Origin: an uncultured Bacteroidales bacterium
Lineage (GTDB): Bacteria; Bacteroidota; Bacteroidia; Bacteroidales; WCHB1-69
DNA: 64,000 bases
Direction: 5' to 3'
Assembly: GCA_934699095.1 (NCBI GenBank)
Contig: CAKUVI010000004.1
Location: 248,001-312,000 of the forward strand
Position 1 is the stretch's first letter, and the number at the start of each line of letters is the position of its first letter. A model generated the notes under the pieces. The model did no database searches. It saw nothing but the letters and a program-made list of their open reading frames with translations, and was not told the DNA's origin. Shown piece by piece: positions 45,394 to 53,281 of this stretch. Made by a program: the position numbers and the translations under genes.

Positions 45394-46137
45394 TTACAGC
45401 ATTATGTTAGTGATAACCACGTTGAGAACCAATATGATGAAACTTGACACGATGATGCCTTGCGTGCTCGCCTTGCCCAATTCCAGTGCGCCGCCCTCTA
45501 TCTTGTAACCATAAAAAGATGCCACCGTTGACATGATAAACGCAAATATGCACGTCTTTGTCAGGGCATACACAACATCATAGACCCTGAAACAATAGGT
45601 CAAACCGTCAATGTAGTTGTATGTTGACACACAATCGGTGATCCACACTGTGATAAAGCCGCCAAGAAGGGCGAAGGCGATACTGAAGACGCAGAGTACA
45701 GGGTTTACAATTACCGAAGCAAGAACTTTAGGAAGAATCAGGTGCGATGCCGGATTTATACCCATAACTTCCAGAGCGTCAATTTGTTCTGTAACCCTCA
45801 TGCTTCCTATTTCTGCCGTGATCCTCGAGCCTATGTTACCCACAAGCAAAAGACTGATGATTGTGGGACAAAGTTCCATCACAATGGAGGTTCTGGCCGT
45901 GAACCCGACAGTCCATGATGGTATCCAGCTGCTCTCAATCTGGAGGGCAGTCTGCAATGTGATAACGCTTCCCATGGCGATAGAGACAATGCAGACAATC
46001 AACATTGAGCCTATTCCCATGGCATCCATCTCAAAAACCCATTTTTTCAGGAACACCGACCATTTGGCCGGTTTTGAAAAAACCTGTTTCAGGAAGATGA
46101 AATAATCACCTATTGTTATTAGTCCACGTCGAAGCAT
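45394..46137 (-). CDS. mlaE: MlaE family ABC transporter permease
   Basis: This 247-residue permease has about five to six transmembrane segments. It shows the family motif EIGSMRVTEQIDALEVMGINPASHL, which docks the ATPase. I start it at ATG 46137. The open frame continues to 46206, but that part overlaps the upstream gene and reads as basic non-family sequence. It pairs with MlaF just downstream. Confidence 0.92.
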   Translation of the reverse strand: MLRRGLITIGDYFIFLKQVFSKPAKWSVFLKKWVFEMDAMGIGSMLIVCIVSIAMGSVITLQTALQIESSWIPSWTVGFTARTSIVMELCPTIISLLLVGNIGSRITAEIGSMRVTEQIDALEVMGINPASHLILPKVLASVIVNPVLCVFSIAFALLGGFITVWITDCVSTYNYIDGLTYCFRVYDVVYALTKTCIFAFIMSTVASFYGYKIEGGALELGKASTQGIIVSSFIILVLNVVITNIML

Positions 46138-46148
46138 GGTGTCATCAT

Positions 46149-46448
46149 TTAATAAATCAATCCTAATTCTAATTTTGCGGCCTCTGTCATGCGATCCATG
46201 GTCCAAGGCGGGTCAAAGGTGACGTCAACCACAACTTTGTTCACGCCTGGGATCATCTGCACGCGGGTCTGTACCTCCATTGGCAGGCTCTCTGCCACCG
46301 GACAGTTTGGAGCGGTCAGAGTCATCAGGATGTAAACATCATTGTTTTTGTTGACTTCCAACTTGTATATGAAACCTAATTCCCAAATATTGACAGGAAT
46401 TTCCGGGTCATATATTGTGTTTAGTACTTCAATAACTTTAGTCTTCAT
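46149..46448 (-). CDS. SufT/MIP18-like iron-sulfur assembly protein
   Basis: This 99-residue DUF59-family protein has YDPEIPVNIWELGFIY and the conserved Cys49 in LTAPNCPVAESLP. The end, VTFDPPWTMDRMTEAAKLELG, is also typical. Relatives help load iron-sulfur clusters onto target proteins; a PaaD-like role is excluded by lack of phenylacetate genes. It is in one run with sufE. Confidence 0.9.
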   Translation of the reverse strand: MKTKVIEVLNTIYDPEIPVNIWELGFIYKLEVNKNNDVYILMTLTAPNCPVAESLPMEVQTRVQMIPGVNKVVVDVTFDPPWTMDRMTEAAKLELGLIY

Positions 46449-46454
46449 AAAATA

Positions 46455-47390
46455 TCAGTTAAGTGCTTTTTCCTTTAATGAATTAAAACCGTCGCCTAAC
46501 GTTTCAGAGGCGTCTAATATTGTGAGAAACGCATTTGCGTCGATTTCGTGAATGTAATGTATAAGAATAGGGAGTTCTTTGCTTGAGATGGAGGTGAAGA
46601 TGATTTTTTTCTCGTCGTGGTTATACATGCCTTCGCCTTTGAGGTAGGTGCCGCCGCGCCCCATCTCGTCCAAGATGCGCTGGCGTATCTCCTCGTATTT
46701 TTCAGAGATGATCAGGAGCGCTTTGTTGGATCTGAATCCGGCTATCACTTTGTCCATCACCACTCCGGTAACATAGATGACGAGCCAAGAATAGAGCGGG
46801 ATGGTCCAGTCTTTGAATGTGGCTAACGCTGCCAGCACAATTGTAGAGTCAACCATTATGAGCAACGTTCCTAACGGTATGTGTTTCAGATATTTACCGA
46901 GTATCATTGCTATGATGTCGGTGCCGCCTGAGGTGGCGCGCGACTTGAAAATCAGTCCCAATCCCAAGCCTATGATCACGCCACCGAACAGTGCTAAGAT
47001 GAAAACTGCAGACGGATCAGGAGTCATAGGGTCGTTTGGAAGGGCGATGAGAGGGGCATAACCGTAGATTTTTTCCCAAAATGAGATAAAGGTTGGCAGA
47101 CTGATGACACCCACAAGGGTCTTGGCTCCGAATTTTGGGCCTAACCATAGTGTTCCTATCAAAAGGAGGGGCAGGTCCAAGCAGATGCCCGACAGGCCGA
47201 TCGGGAAGTTGAACACGTGGTGGAGGATGATGGCGATGCCGTACACCCCGCCGGGCGCAAGCTTCAACGGTGATATGAATACAACAAATCCTATTGACAT
47301 TATGAAGGTGCCTACCAGAATAAGAAGGTAGTTCTTCGCAATGTCCATTTTTTGTTTCTTCGTTAATGTATTGTGTTTTTCCTTTGCCAT
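46455..47390 (-). CDS. YitT family membrane protein
   Basis: This 311-residue protein has five to six transmembrane segments with SPLKLAPGGVYGIA, a GLGLIFKSRATSGGTDIIA repeat half and a C-terminal soluble DUF2179 domain (about 225-305) with RGGTYLKGEGMY. The family is widespread but its transport function is not established. It lies 7 nt after dnaG and 6 nt before the sufT-like gene. Confidence 0.9.
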   Translation of the reverse strand: MAKEKHNTLTKKQKMDIAKNYLLILVGTFIMSIGFVVFISPLKLAPGGVYGIAIILHHVFNFPIGLSGICLDLPLLLIGTLWLGPKFGAKTLVGVISLPTFISFWEKIYGYAPLIALPNDPMTPDPSAVFILALFGGVIIGLGLGLIFKSRATSGGTDIIAMILGKYLKHIPLGTLLIMVDSTIVLAALATFKDWTIPLYSWLVIYVTGVVMDKVIAGFRSNKALLIISEKYEEIRQRILDEMGRGGTYLKGEGMYNHDEKKIIFTSISSKELPILIHYIHEIDANAFLTILDASETLGDGFNSLKEKALN

Positions 47391-47397
47391 AATGTTT

Positions 47398-49410
47398 TTA
47401 TTTTGTGACCACTCTCTTCAACAGGTTGGCTATCTCTCGCTTCATTCTGTTGATCTCACTAAGCTGGTAAAGCCCTATGTTTTCTTTCTCTTCTGTCAGG
47501 TCGCCGTCTTTGAGACGAAGTTGTATTTTGTCGGCGGCTGATTCTAACATCCGCAGTTTATAATTCAAGACCACATTCTGGACCATATTTTGTAGGATTC
47601 TTATGTTGTTACGTGAAGTGTGCGTGTAGATGTCGTATTTCTCTTTCCAGCGGCTGCTGTATTCTGGTTCGTCTTTGATGATATTGTTTATCACGAAGTT
47701 GCTTATTTCAGGGTCCTCGGAGTTGGTGAAATTCCTCAAAATCTGTTCTTGGTCGAGGATATATGAAGCCCAGTCGGTGTAAAGGTCGAAGATTTTCTGG
47801 AGTATGTCGTAGTGGAAGCTGACTTCCCCTTTAGAAATCTGGTTGCAAACGAACTGGTCGATGCGTATAGTGTCAGCGGTTTCCAGATTTTCGTTGTCAG
47901 CCACCAGGATTTCGTAGTTGCCATATACCAGCAGAAGAGCGAGGATGTCTTTCTCAGCTTCGAAAAGCAAGTCGGCTTGTTGAGGGGCTTGTTGTTGAGC
48001 AGTCTCGATGAGGTCTGGGACGGTGATGTTGGGTGTGGCCGGACCTGTTAGCACTGGACCTGAGGGTTGTTGAGCATCGCTGGAGCCCTGTTTTTTGATT
48101 TTGTTCCAGACGAATCTCCGCAAGTTCATGTTCAGGTCGTTCTCGGAGAGGCCGAACATTTTAGCGCACTCTTTCACATAGAAGGCGCGTTCGATATTGT
48201 CGGTGACGCAGCTGATGGAGTTGAGGATCTCGTTGACCATGGCAGCGCGTTTGATCGGGTCGGTGCCGGCATCTTCTGAGAGTATATCGGCTTTGAAGAG
48301 CAGAAAATCTTTTGATTCGTTAGTAAGATAGTCTTGTAACTCGCTGTCTCTGTGTTTTTTTGCAAAGGAATCCGGGTCTTCGCCGTCAGGGAGAAGGCAT
48401 ACGCGTATCTTCAGGCCGTGCTCTAAGAGCATGTCAATGCCGCGCATTGAAGCCTTGATGCCGGCCCGGTCGCCATCGTACAAGACGGTTATGTTTTTGG
48501 TGCGCTTTGAAAGCATGCGAATCTGGCCGGTGGTGAGAGAGGTTCCTGAAGATGCAACAACGTTCTCGATTCCTGATTCGTGCATGGATATAACGTCGGT
48601 ATAACCTTCCACAAGATAGACGTTGTCTTTTTTGTGGATGGCGTTTTTTGCATAGAAAATGCCGTAAAGGGTGTCGCTTTTGTGATAGATGGCGTTTTCC
48701 CTGGAGTTGACGTACTTCCTCGGGTCCTTGGAGTCTTTCTTCAGGATGCGGCCGCCGAAGCCGATCACCTTGCCTGCGTCGTTCTGGATGGGGAATATCA
48801 CACGGCCGCGGTAAATGTCGTAGAGTTTTCCGCTTTGCGACTTGCCAGTAAGGCCCAACTCTATGAGGTATTCCTCTTTGTAGCCCTGTTTCAGTGCCTC
48901 CTGTGTGAAACTGTCCCAGCTGTCGGGACAATAGCCGAGACGGAATTCATCGATGGTGGAGTCTTTGAAACCGCGCTCCTTGAGGTAGGCCATGCCTATA
49001 AGTTTGCCCTCTTCAGTGTTGCGAAGCTGGTCCATGAAATATTTCTCGGCGAATTCGTTAACCACCAGAAGACTTTCCCTCAACGAACGCTCCCTGCGCT
49101 CCTCGTCGCTCTCCGAACGCTCGTACTCAAGCTGGATGCTGTACTTTTTAGCGAGATACTCAATAGCCTCAGGATACGACATCTTCTCGTGCTCCATCAG
49201 GAACTTGACCGAGTTTCCGGCCGCGTCGCACACGAAACACTTGTATATGCCGAGCCTTGGACTGACATGCATTGAGGGGTTCTTGTCATCGTGGAAAGGA
49301 CAAATGCCAACGAAATCGCGACCCTGTTTGCGCAGGGAAACGAAGTCGCCAACCACCTCTTCTATCTGTGCTGCGGCCAATACACTCTCTATCGATTTCT
49401 GCTTTATCAC
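47398..49410 (-). CDS. dnaG: DNA primase
   Basis: This 670-residue primase makes RNA primers for DNA replication. The N-terminal zinc domain holds CPFHDDKNPS and CFVCDAAG. The RNA-polymerase core has YHKSDTLYG, the TOPRIM Glu in LVEGYTDVIS and Asp residues in YDGDRAGIKAS and LPDGEDPDSF. A helicase-binding C-terminal part follows. The start is GTG 49410; no ATG occurs before the zinc domain. The -7 box lies only 5 nt upstream of this GTG, which suggests a nearly leaderless mRNA. It heads a 12-gene minus-strand run. Confidence 0.96.
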   Translation of the reverse strand: MIKQKSIESVLAAAQIEEVVGDFVSLRKQGRDFVGICPFHDDKNPSMHVSPRLGIYKCFVCDAAGNSVKFLMEHEKMSYPEAIEYLAKKYSIQLEYERSESDEERRERSLRESLLVVNEFAEKYFMDQLRNTEEGKLIGMAYLKERGFKDSTIDEFRLGYCPDSWDSFTQEALKQGYKEEYLIELGLTGKSQSGKLYDIYRGRVIFPIQNDAGKVIGFGGRILKKDSKDPRKYVNSRENAIYHKSDTLYGIFYAKNAIHKKDNVYLVEGYTDVISMHESGIENVVASSGTSLTTGQIRMLSKRTKNITVLYDGDRAGIKASMRGIDMLLEHGLKIRVCLLPDGEDPDSFAKKHRDSELQDYLTNESKDFLLFKADILSEDAGTDPIKRAAMVNEILNSISCVTDNIERAFYVKECAKMFGLSENDLNMNLRRFVWNKIKKQGSSDAQQPSGPVLTGPATPNITVPDLIETAQQQAPQQADLLFEAEKDILALLLVYGNYEILVADNENLETADTIRIDQFVCNQISKGEVSFHYDILQKIFDLYTDWASYILDQEQILRNFTNSEDPEISNFVINNIIKDEPEYSSRWKEKYDIYTHTSRNNIRILQNMVQNVVLNYKLRMLESAADKIQLRLKDGDLTEEKENIGLYQLSEINRMKREIANLLKRVVTK

Positions 49411-49415
49411 AGCCG

Positions 49416-49423
49416 CAAAAATA
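49416..49423 (-). promoter_or_regulatory. -7 promoter box TATTTTTG directly before dnaG
   Basis: This consensus box on the minus strand ends 5 nt before the GTG start of dnaG. If used, the transcript would have almost no leader. It is the only visible promoter for the 12-gene run. Confidence 0.5.
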
Positions 49424-49511
49424 CGTTTTTTATTTGATACTTATTTCCATCCGACCAGCAAATATTTAACATAAAAAAATGCACAATCGAACCAACGAAC
49501 GAAAAATTTTA

Positions 49512-49519
49512 TAATTTCG
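49512..49519 (+). promoter_or_regulatory. Weak -7 box TAATTTCG for atpE-atpF
   Basis: This is a one-mismatch TAnnTTTG box about 100 nt upstream of atpE, in an AT-rich stretch. It is the best candidate found in the 211-nt divergent region with dnaG. Confidence 0.35.
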
Positions 49520-49621
49520 CAGCCTGATTTTTTTGGGTGGATATAAGTTTATGCGTTTGATTCAGACAAGTCACAAAAAATCAATTGGTTAGACCCTTTT
49601 TATAAACTAAAAATAACAATT

Positions 49622-49894
49622 ATGTCAACTTTAGCAGTATTATTGACAACCTTATTGCAAGCAGCAGGCGCTGGTCTCGGAATCGGCAAAATGGGTGCTG
49701 GTATCGGTGCTGGCTTGGCTGCCATCGGCGCAGGTCTCGGCGTAGGTAACATCGGTAAAGACGCCATGTCTGCTATCGCCCGCCAACCTGAAGTTGCAGG
49801 CGACATCCGTACGAACATGATTTTGGCAGCAGCCTTGATCGAAGGTGTTGCCCTGTTCGCTATCGTCGTTTGTCTGCTCATCGCAATAGGATAA
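49622..49894 (+). CDS. atpE: ATP synthase F0 subunit c
   Basis: This 90-residue hairpin of two helices forms the rotor ring. A Gly-rich first helix (GAGIGAGLAAIGAGLGVG), the polar loop ARQPE (53-57) and the ion-carrying Glu74 in ALIEGVALF are clear. Glu74 is followed by Gly, not the Ser/Thr of typical sodium-binding rings, so proton use is likely. There is no Shine-Dalgarno sequence. Upstream is divergent dnaG, not atpB. A terminator-like hairpin follows before atpF. Confidence 0.95.
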   Translation: MSTLAVLLTTLLQAAGAGLGIGKMGAGIGAGLAAIGAGLGVGNIGKDAMSAIARQPEVAGDIRTNMILAAALIEGVALFAIVVCLLIAIG

Positions 49895-49902
49895 CAAAAC
49901 CT

Positions 49903-49948
49903 GAAGAGCCAAGTCACGGTTGGTGCCTCGGCTCTTCTTTTTATTTTT
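49903..49948 (+). terminator. Terminator-like hairpin between atpE and atpF
   Basis: An 8-bp perfect stem (GAAGAGCC at 49903-49910, GGCTCTTC at 49930-49937) is followed by TTTTTATTTTT and then, 17 nt later, the atpF start. It could end most transcripts after atpE or stabilise the atpE mRNA 3' end. Confidence 0.7.
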
Positions 49949-49964
49949 AACTTAAAAACAGTTT

Positions 49965-50459
49965 ATGGAACTTATAAAACCTTCTTTTGGATTGATTTTT
50001 TGGATGTTGATAGGTTTTGGCATCCTGTTTTTCATATTGGCTAAATTTGCATGGCCTGTGATAACCAAAGGCATTGCATCCCGAAACAAAAAAATAGCAG
50101 ATCAACTCACTGAGGCCGCTAAGATTCATGAAGAGATGCTTGCTCTGAATAAAAAACATGAAGAAATGATTGCCGCTGCAAAGGCTGAACGAGACTCTAT
50201 ACTCTCAGAAGCCCGCAAGGTTAGCGACGAACTCTATGAAAAGGCTAAACTTAAAGCTGCTGCTGAAACACAATCCATGATAGAGGATGCAAAAAAATCC
50301 ATCTATTACGAAAAAATGAAAGCTATCACCGATGCAAAAAATGAAATCGCCAAGTTCTCCATCGATATAGCTCAAAAAGTGATTACAGAAGAACTTTCGG
50401 ATTCTAAAAAACAGGAAGAATTGATAGAAAAATGGCTCGAAGACTGCCATTTTAACTAA
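49965..50459 (+). CDS. atpF: ATP synthase F0 subunit b
   Basis: This 164-residue stator subunit has one N-terminal transmembrane helix (about 8-30, FGLIFWMLIGFGILFFILA) followed by a long charged helix (RNKKIADQLTEAAK to the end) that forms the peripheral stalk. No atpH, atpA or atpG follows; a strong terminator closes the unit, so the remaining ATP synthase genes must lie elsewhere. Confidence 0.94.
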   Translation: MELIKPSFGLIFWMLIGFGILFFILAKFAWPVITKGIASRNKKIADQLTEAAKIHEEMLALNKKHEEMIAAAKAERDSILSEARKVSDELYEKAKLKAAAETQSMIEDAKKSIYYEKMKAITDAKNEIAKFSIDIAQKVITEELSDSKKQEELIEKWLEDCHFN

Positions 50460-50481
50460 AATAAGTAAAACTTTGATTTCC

Positions 50482-50523
50482 AAAAGAGGGGTGGGCTTCT
50501 CAAAGCTCACCCCTCTTTTATAT
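50482..50523 (+). terminator. Strong terminator after atpF
   Basis: A 15-bp stem (50482-50496 with 50505-50519, one G-T pair) has an 8-nt loop and T-rich flanks. It separates atpF from the peptidase gene. Confidence 0.88.
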
Positions 50524-50555
50524 TTACCAATATGTCAAAAATGACCAAAAAAGCG

Positions 50556-50563
50556 TACTTTTG
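50556..50563 (+). promoter_or_regulatory. -7 promoter box TACTTTTG for the DPP IV gene
   Basis: This consensus TAnnTTTG box lies 23 nt before the ATG at 50587. Confidence 0.58.
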
Positions 50564-50586
50564 CACCCGAAATTAAATTTTATGAT

Positions 50587-52707
50587 ATGAAGAAAATATT
50601 TCTGTTTTTAGCTGTCCTCGGATTGTCGCTCGCCGCACCTTTGCACGGCCAGACAATCGATTTCAAAAAACGCTATGTAATTGACAATATCTACGGTATC
50701 TCATGGCGCCCAACCATGGATCAGTATTCTTACATAGACAAGGATCAGAACATTATACTCGTGAACCCCAAGAATGGCAAAGAGACTACATTTTTGGCTA
50801 ACGCCTCTTGCAAAGCACACGAAATTTCAAGTGTTTACGGTTATCAATGGCTGGACGCCAATACTCTCTATTTCCCGACCGACAACAAAACTGTACAGGT
50901 TTTGAATGGTAAAATCGCAACAAGATCTCTAAACTATGTGGAATCTGATAATGTGATTGACCAAGACATAATAAATCAGGTGTTTGTCGTGAAAAACGAA
51001 AATGGAGTGTTTGTGCAGAGCGCGGCAAATGACTTTAAACCAATCCTGATTTGCCCCGATACAGGCAAAAATATTGTTTTTGGCGAATCGGTGCACCGCA
51101 GCGAATGGGGTATCAACGAAGGTCAATATATCTCTCCGAATGGCAAATACGTGGCATTTTACAGAATGGACGAGAGTATGGTTGAAGATTACCCTCTCAT
51201 CAATACCGGAACCCCTATTGCAACTGTGGAAAACATCAAATACCCGATGGCCGGAAGAACCTCTCACGTTGTGAAAGTCGGCATTTTTGACGTGGCTAAA
51301 TCCGCTCAGAATAACAAAACGGTTTACCATTACATACTTACCGATAAAAACGACGGTGAATTTCTGACCAATGTGACTTTCTCCCCAGACGAAAAATACC
51401 TCTATATCTCACATCTTAACAGAGAACAAAACCATTCAAAACTCATCAAATACGATATAGCTACTGGTAAAAAATTACAGACTTTGATTGAGGAGCGGGA
51501 TAACAGATATGTTGAGCCTTGCGAACGTATGATCTTCATGAAAAACGGCAACTTCCTTTGGTTCAGCGACCGCGACGGATGGAAGCAGCTCTTCCTCTAC
51601 ACAGCCGACGGAAAACTGATAAAAAAAGTGGTAAATGGCAAATTCGACATTATCGATTACTATGGAATGGACAAAGATGAAAAGAATATCTACTTCACCG
51701 CATCATTGGAAAAACCTGTAAACCAATATGTTTGCAAAGTCAATATTGAAAAAGGAACACTCACCTGCCTCGCCCATGCCGATGGCGTGCACAGACCCGT
51801 TTTCAGTGAATCGAAGAACTACTTTGTTGACTATTTCAGCAACCCGACCACTCCCCGCAATATAATGTTGGTAAACAATCAGGGCAAGGTTGTAAAGACC
51901 CTTCTGGAGGCCGGAAGCCCATTCGGCTCAATGAAACTGGGTGACACAAAGATATTCGCCATCCAAAATAAAGACGGTGATTCACTCTGGTGTCGTATGA
52001 TAACTCCTCCAAACATGGATAAAAACAAGAAATACCCAGTGTTCTTGTATGTTTATGGAGGTCCTCATTCCCAACTTGTGACGAATCAATACTTGTCGGG
52101 AGGACTTTTCCTCGAATTCATGGCTCAACAGGGTTATGTTGTGTTCACTCTCGACAACCGTGGAACCCAGAATCGCGGTGCCGAATTTGAAAAGTGCATC
52201 CATAGAAACCTTGGTGTCAAGGAGGTGGAAGATCAGATGTGCGGTGTTGAATACCTTAAATCCCTGCCGTTTGTAGATGCCGACAGAATAGGCGTTGATG
52301 GCTGGAGCTATGGCGGTTTCATGGTGCTCTCTCTGATAACATCCCATCCGGAAGCTTTCAAGGCGGCCTCTTGCGGTGGCCCCGTTGTGAACTGGGAGTG
52401 GTATGAGGTCATGTATGGAGAAAGATACATGGACACTCCTCAAGAAAATCCTGAAGGATACGGTCGTGCCAATATCATACCTAAAATCAAAAACGTGAAA
52501 TGTCCACTTCTCGTTATGCACGGTGCACAAGACCATACCGTTGTTCAACAACATACTCTCGAACTCCTTCGCCAGGCTGTAACTGATGATGTTGAACTCG
52601 AATATTTTGTCTATACCGTACACGATCATAACGTGATCGGACCGGAACGCAGGCACTTATACAATAAACTTCTCCGTTTCCACAACCAAAACACGAAGGG
52701 AGAATAA
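50587..52707 (+). CDS. Dipeptidyl peptidase IV-type serine peptidase (S9)
   Basis: This 706-residue exported enzyme has a signal peptide ending PLHGQ. A beta-propeller (about 30-450) is followed by an alpha/beta-hydrolase domain. The nucleophile Ser574 is in DGWSYGGFM, Asp649 in HGAQDHTVV and the likely catalytic His681 in VHDHNV. It releases X-Pro dipeptides, typical of periplasmic peptide use in Bacteroidota; the exact specificity is inferred. Its stop overlaps the next ATG by 1 nt (TAATG). Confidence 0.93.
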   Translation: MKKIFLFLAVLGLSLAAPLHGQTIDFKKRYVIDNIYGISWRPTMDQYSYIDKDQNIILVNPKNGKETTFLANASCKAHEISSVYGYQWLDANTLYFPTDNKTVQVLNGKIATRSLNYVESDNVIDQDIINQVFVVKNENGVFVQSAANDFKPILICPDTGKNIVFGESVHRSEWGINEGQYISPNGKYVAFYRMDESMVEDYPLINTGTPIATVENIKYPMAGRTSHVVKVGIFDVAKSAQNNKTVYHYILTDKNDGEFLTNVTFSPDEKYLYISHLNREQNHSKLIKYDIATGKKLQTLIEERDNRYVEPCERMIFMKNGNFLWFSDRDGWKQLFLYTADGKLIKKVVNGKFDIIDYYGMDKDEKNIYFTASLEKPVNQYVCKVNIEKGTLTCLAHADGVHRPVFSESKNYFVDYFSNPTTPRNIMLVNNQGKVVKTLLEAGSPFGSMKLGDTKIFAIQNKDGDSLWCRMITPPNMDKNKKYPVFLYVYGGPHSQLVTNQYLSGGLFLEFMAQQGYVVFTLDNRGTQNRGAEFEKCIHRNLGVKEVEDQMCGVEYLKSLPFVDADRIGVDGWSYGGFMVLSLITSHPEAFKAASCGGPVVNWEWYEVMYGERYMDTPQENPEGYGRANIIPKIKNVKCPLLVMHGAQDHTVVQQHTLELLRQAVTDDVELEYFVYTVHDHNVIGPERRHLYNKLLRFHNQNTKGE

Positions 52708-53276
52708 TGAAACGTCTCTTCATCGCCACCCCAATCATAACTCTGTCACCTGAAATCACACAGTTGGTTGAAGGCTTGCAATATAAATTGAGACATGATG
52801 ATATAGTTTGGGTGAAAGATGAAGTTAAACATTTGACACTCAGATTTTTGGGGGCTACACCGCCGCAGGCAGTGGCCCCCATTCGTCATATTATGTCGGA
52901 GGTTTGTTCAAATTTTCATCCTTTCACCTTGAAAATGAACAAGATAGGGGCTTTTGGCAGTCGTTACCAGCCCAAGGTGATATGGTTAGGTTTTGAAGAT
53001 TTCACACCTTTCAGGGAACTCTTCAACGAGATGGAAAAGAAGTTGAAAAGCGCTGGCTTTGAACCAAATTACGGGAATTTTGTGCCACATTTGACCCTAT
53101 GCAGGGTGAAAAGTACGCATTCCAAGGACAAATTTTGGCAAGCTGTTGAGGAAGTGTCGGAAATGGTGACAGGACAGGAAATCAGAATTGACCAACTGAA
53201 CCTTTATCAGAGTTTTTTGCACAAGGAAGGACCAGAGTACAAAGTTCTCTTCTCTTCAAAATTGGGAGTTAAGTAA
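52707..53276 (+). CDS. thpR: RNA 2',3'-cyclic phosphodiesterase (2'-5' RNA ligase family)
   Basis: This 189-residue protein has the two H-x-[TS]-x motifs of the 2H phosphoesterase fold, KHLTLRFLG and PHLTLCRVK. It starts with the family MKRLFIATPI. Family members open 2',3'-cyclic phosphates on RNA; the physiological role is not settled. Its stop lies 5 nt from the end of the convergent hydF gene. Confidence 0.92.
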   Translation: MKRLFIATPIITLSPEITQLVEGLQYKLRHDDIVWVKDEVKHLTLRFLGATPPQAVAPIRHIMSEVCSNFHPFTLKMNKIGAFGSRYQPKVIWLGFEDFTPFRELFNEMEKKLKSAGFEPNYGNFVPHLTLCRVKSTHSKDKFWQAVEEVSEMVTGQEIRIDQLNLYQSFLHKEGPEYKVLFSSKLGVK

Positions 53277-53281
53277 CGATC

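Noticed and set aside
46138..46206. N-terminal extension of the MlaE frame
   Set aside because: It overlaps the sufT-like gene in another frame, and the family begins at ATG 46137.
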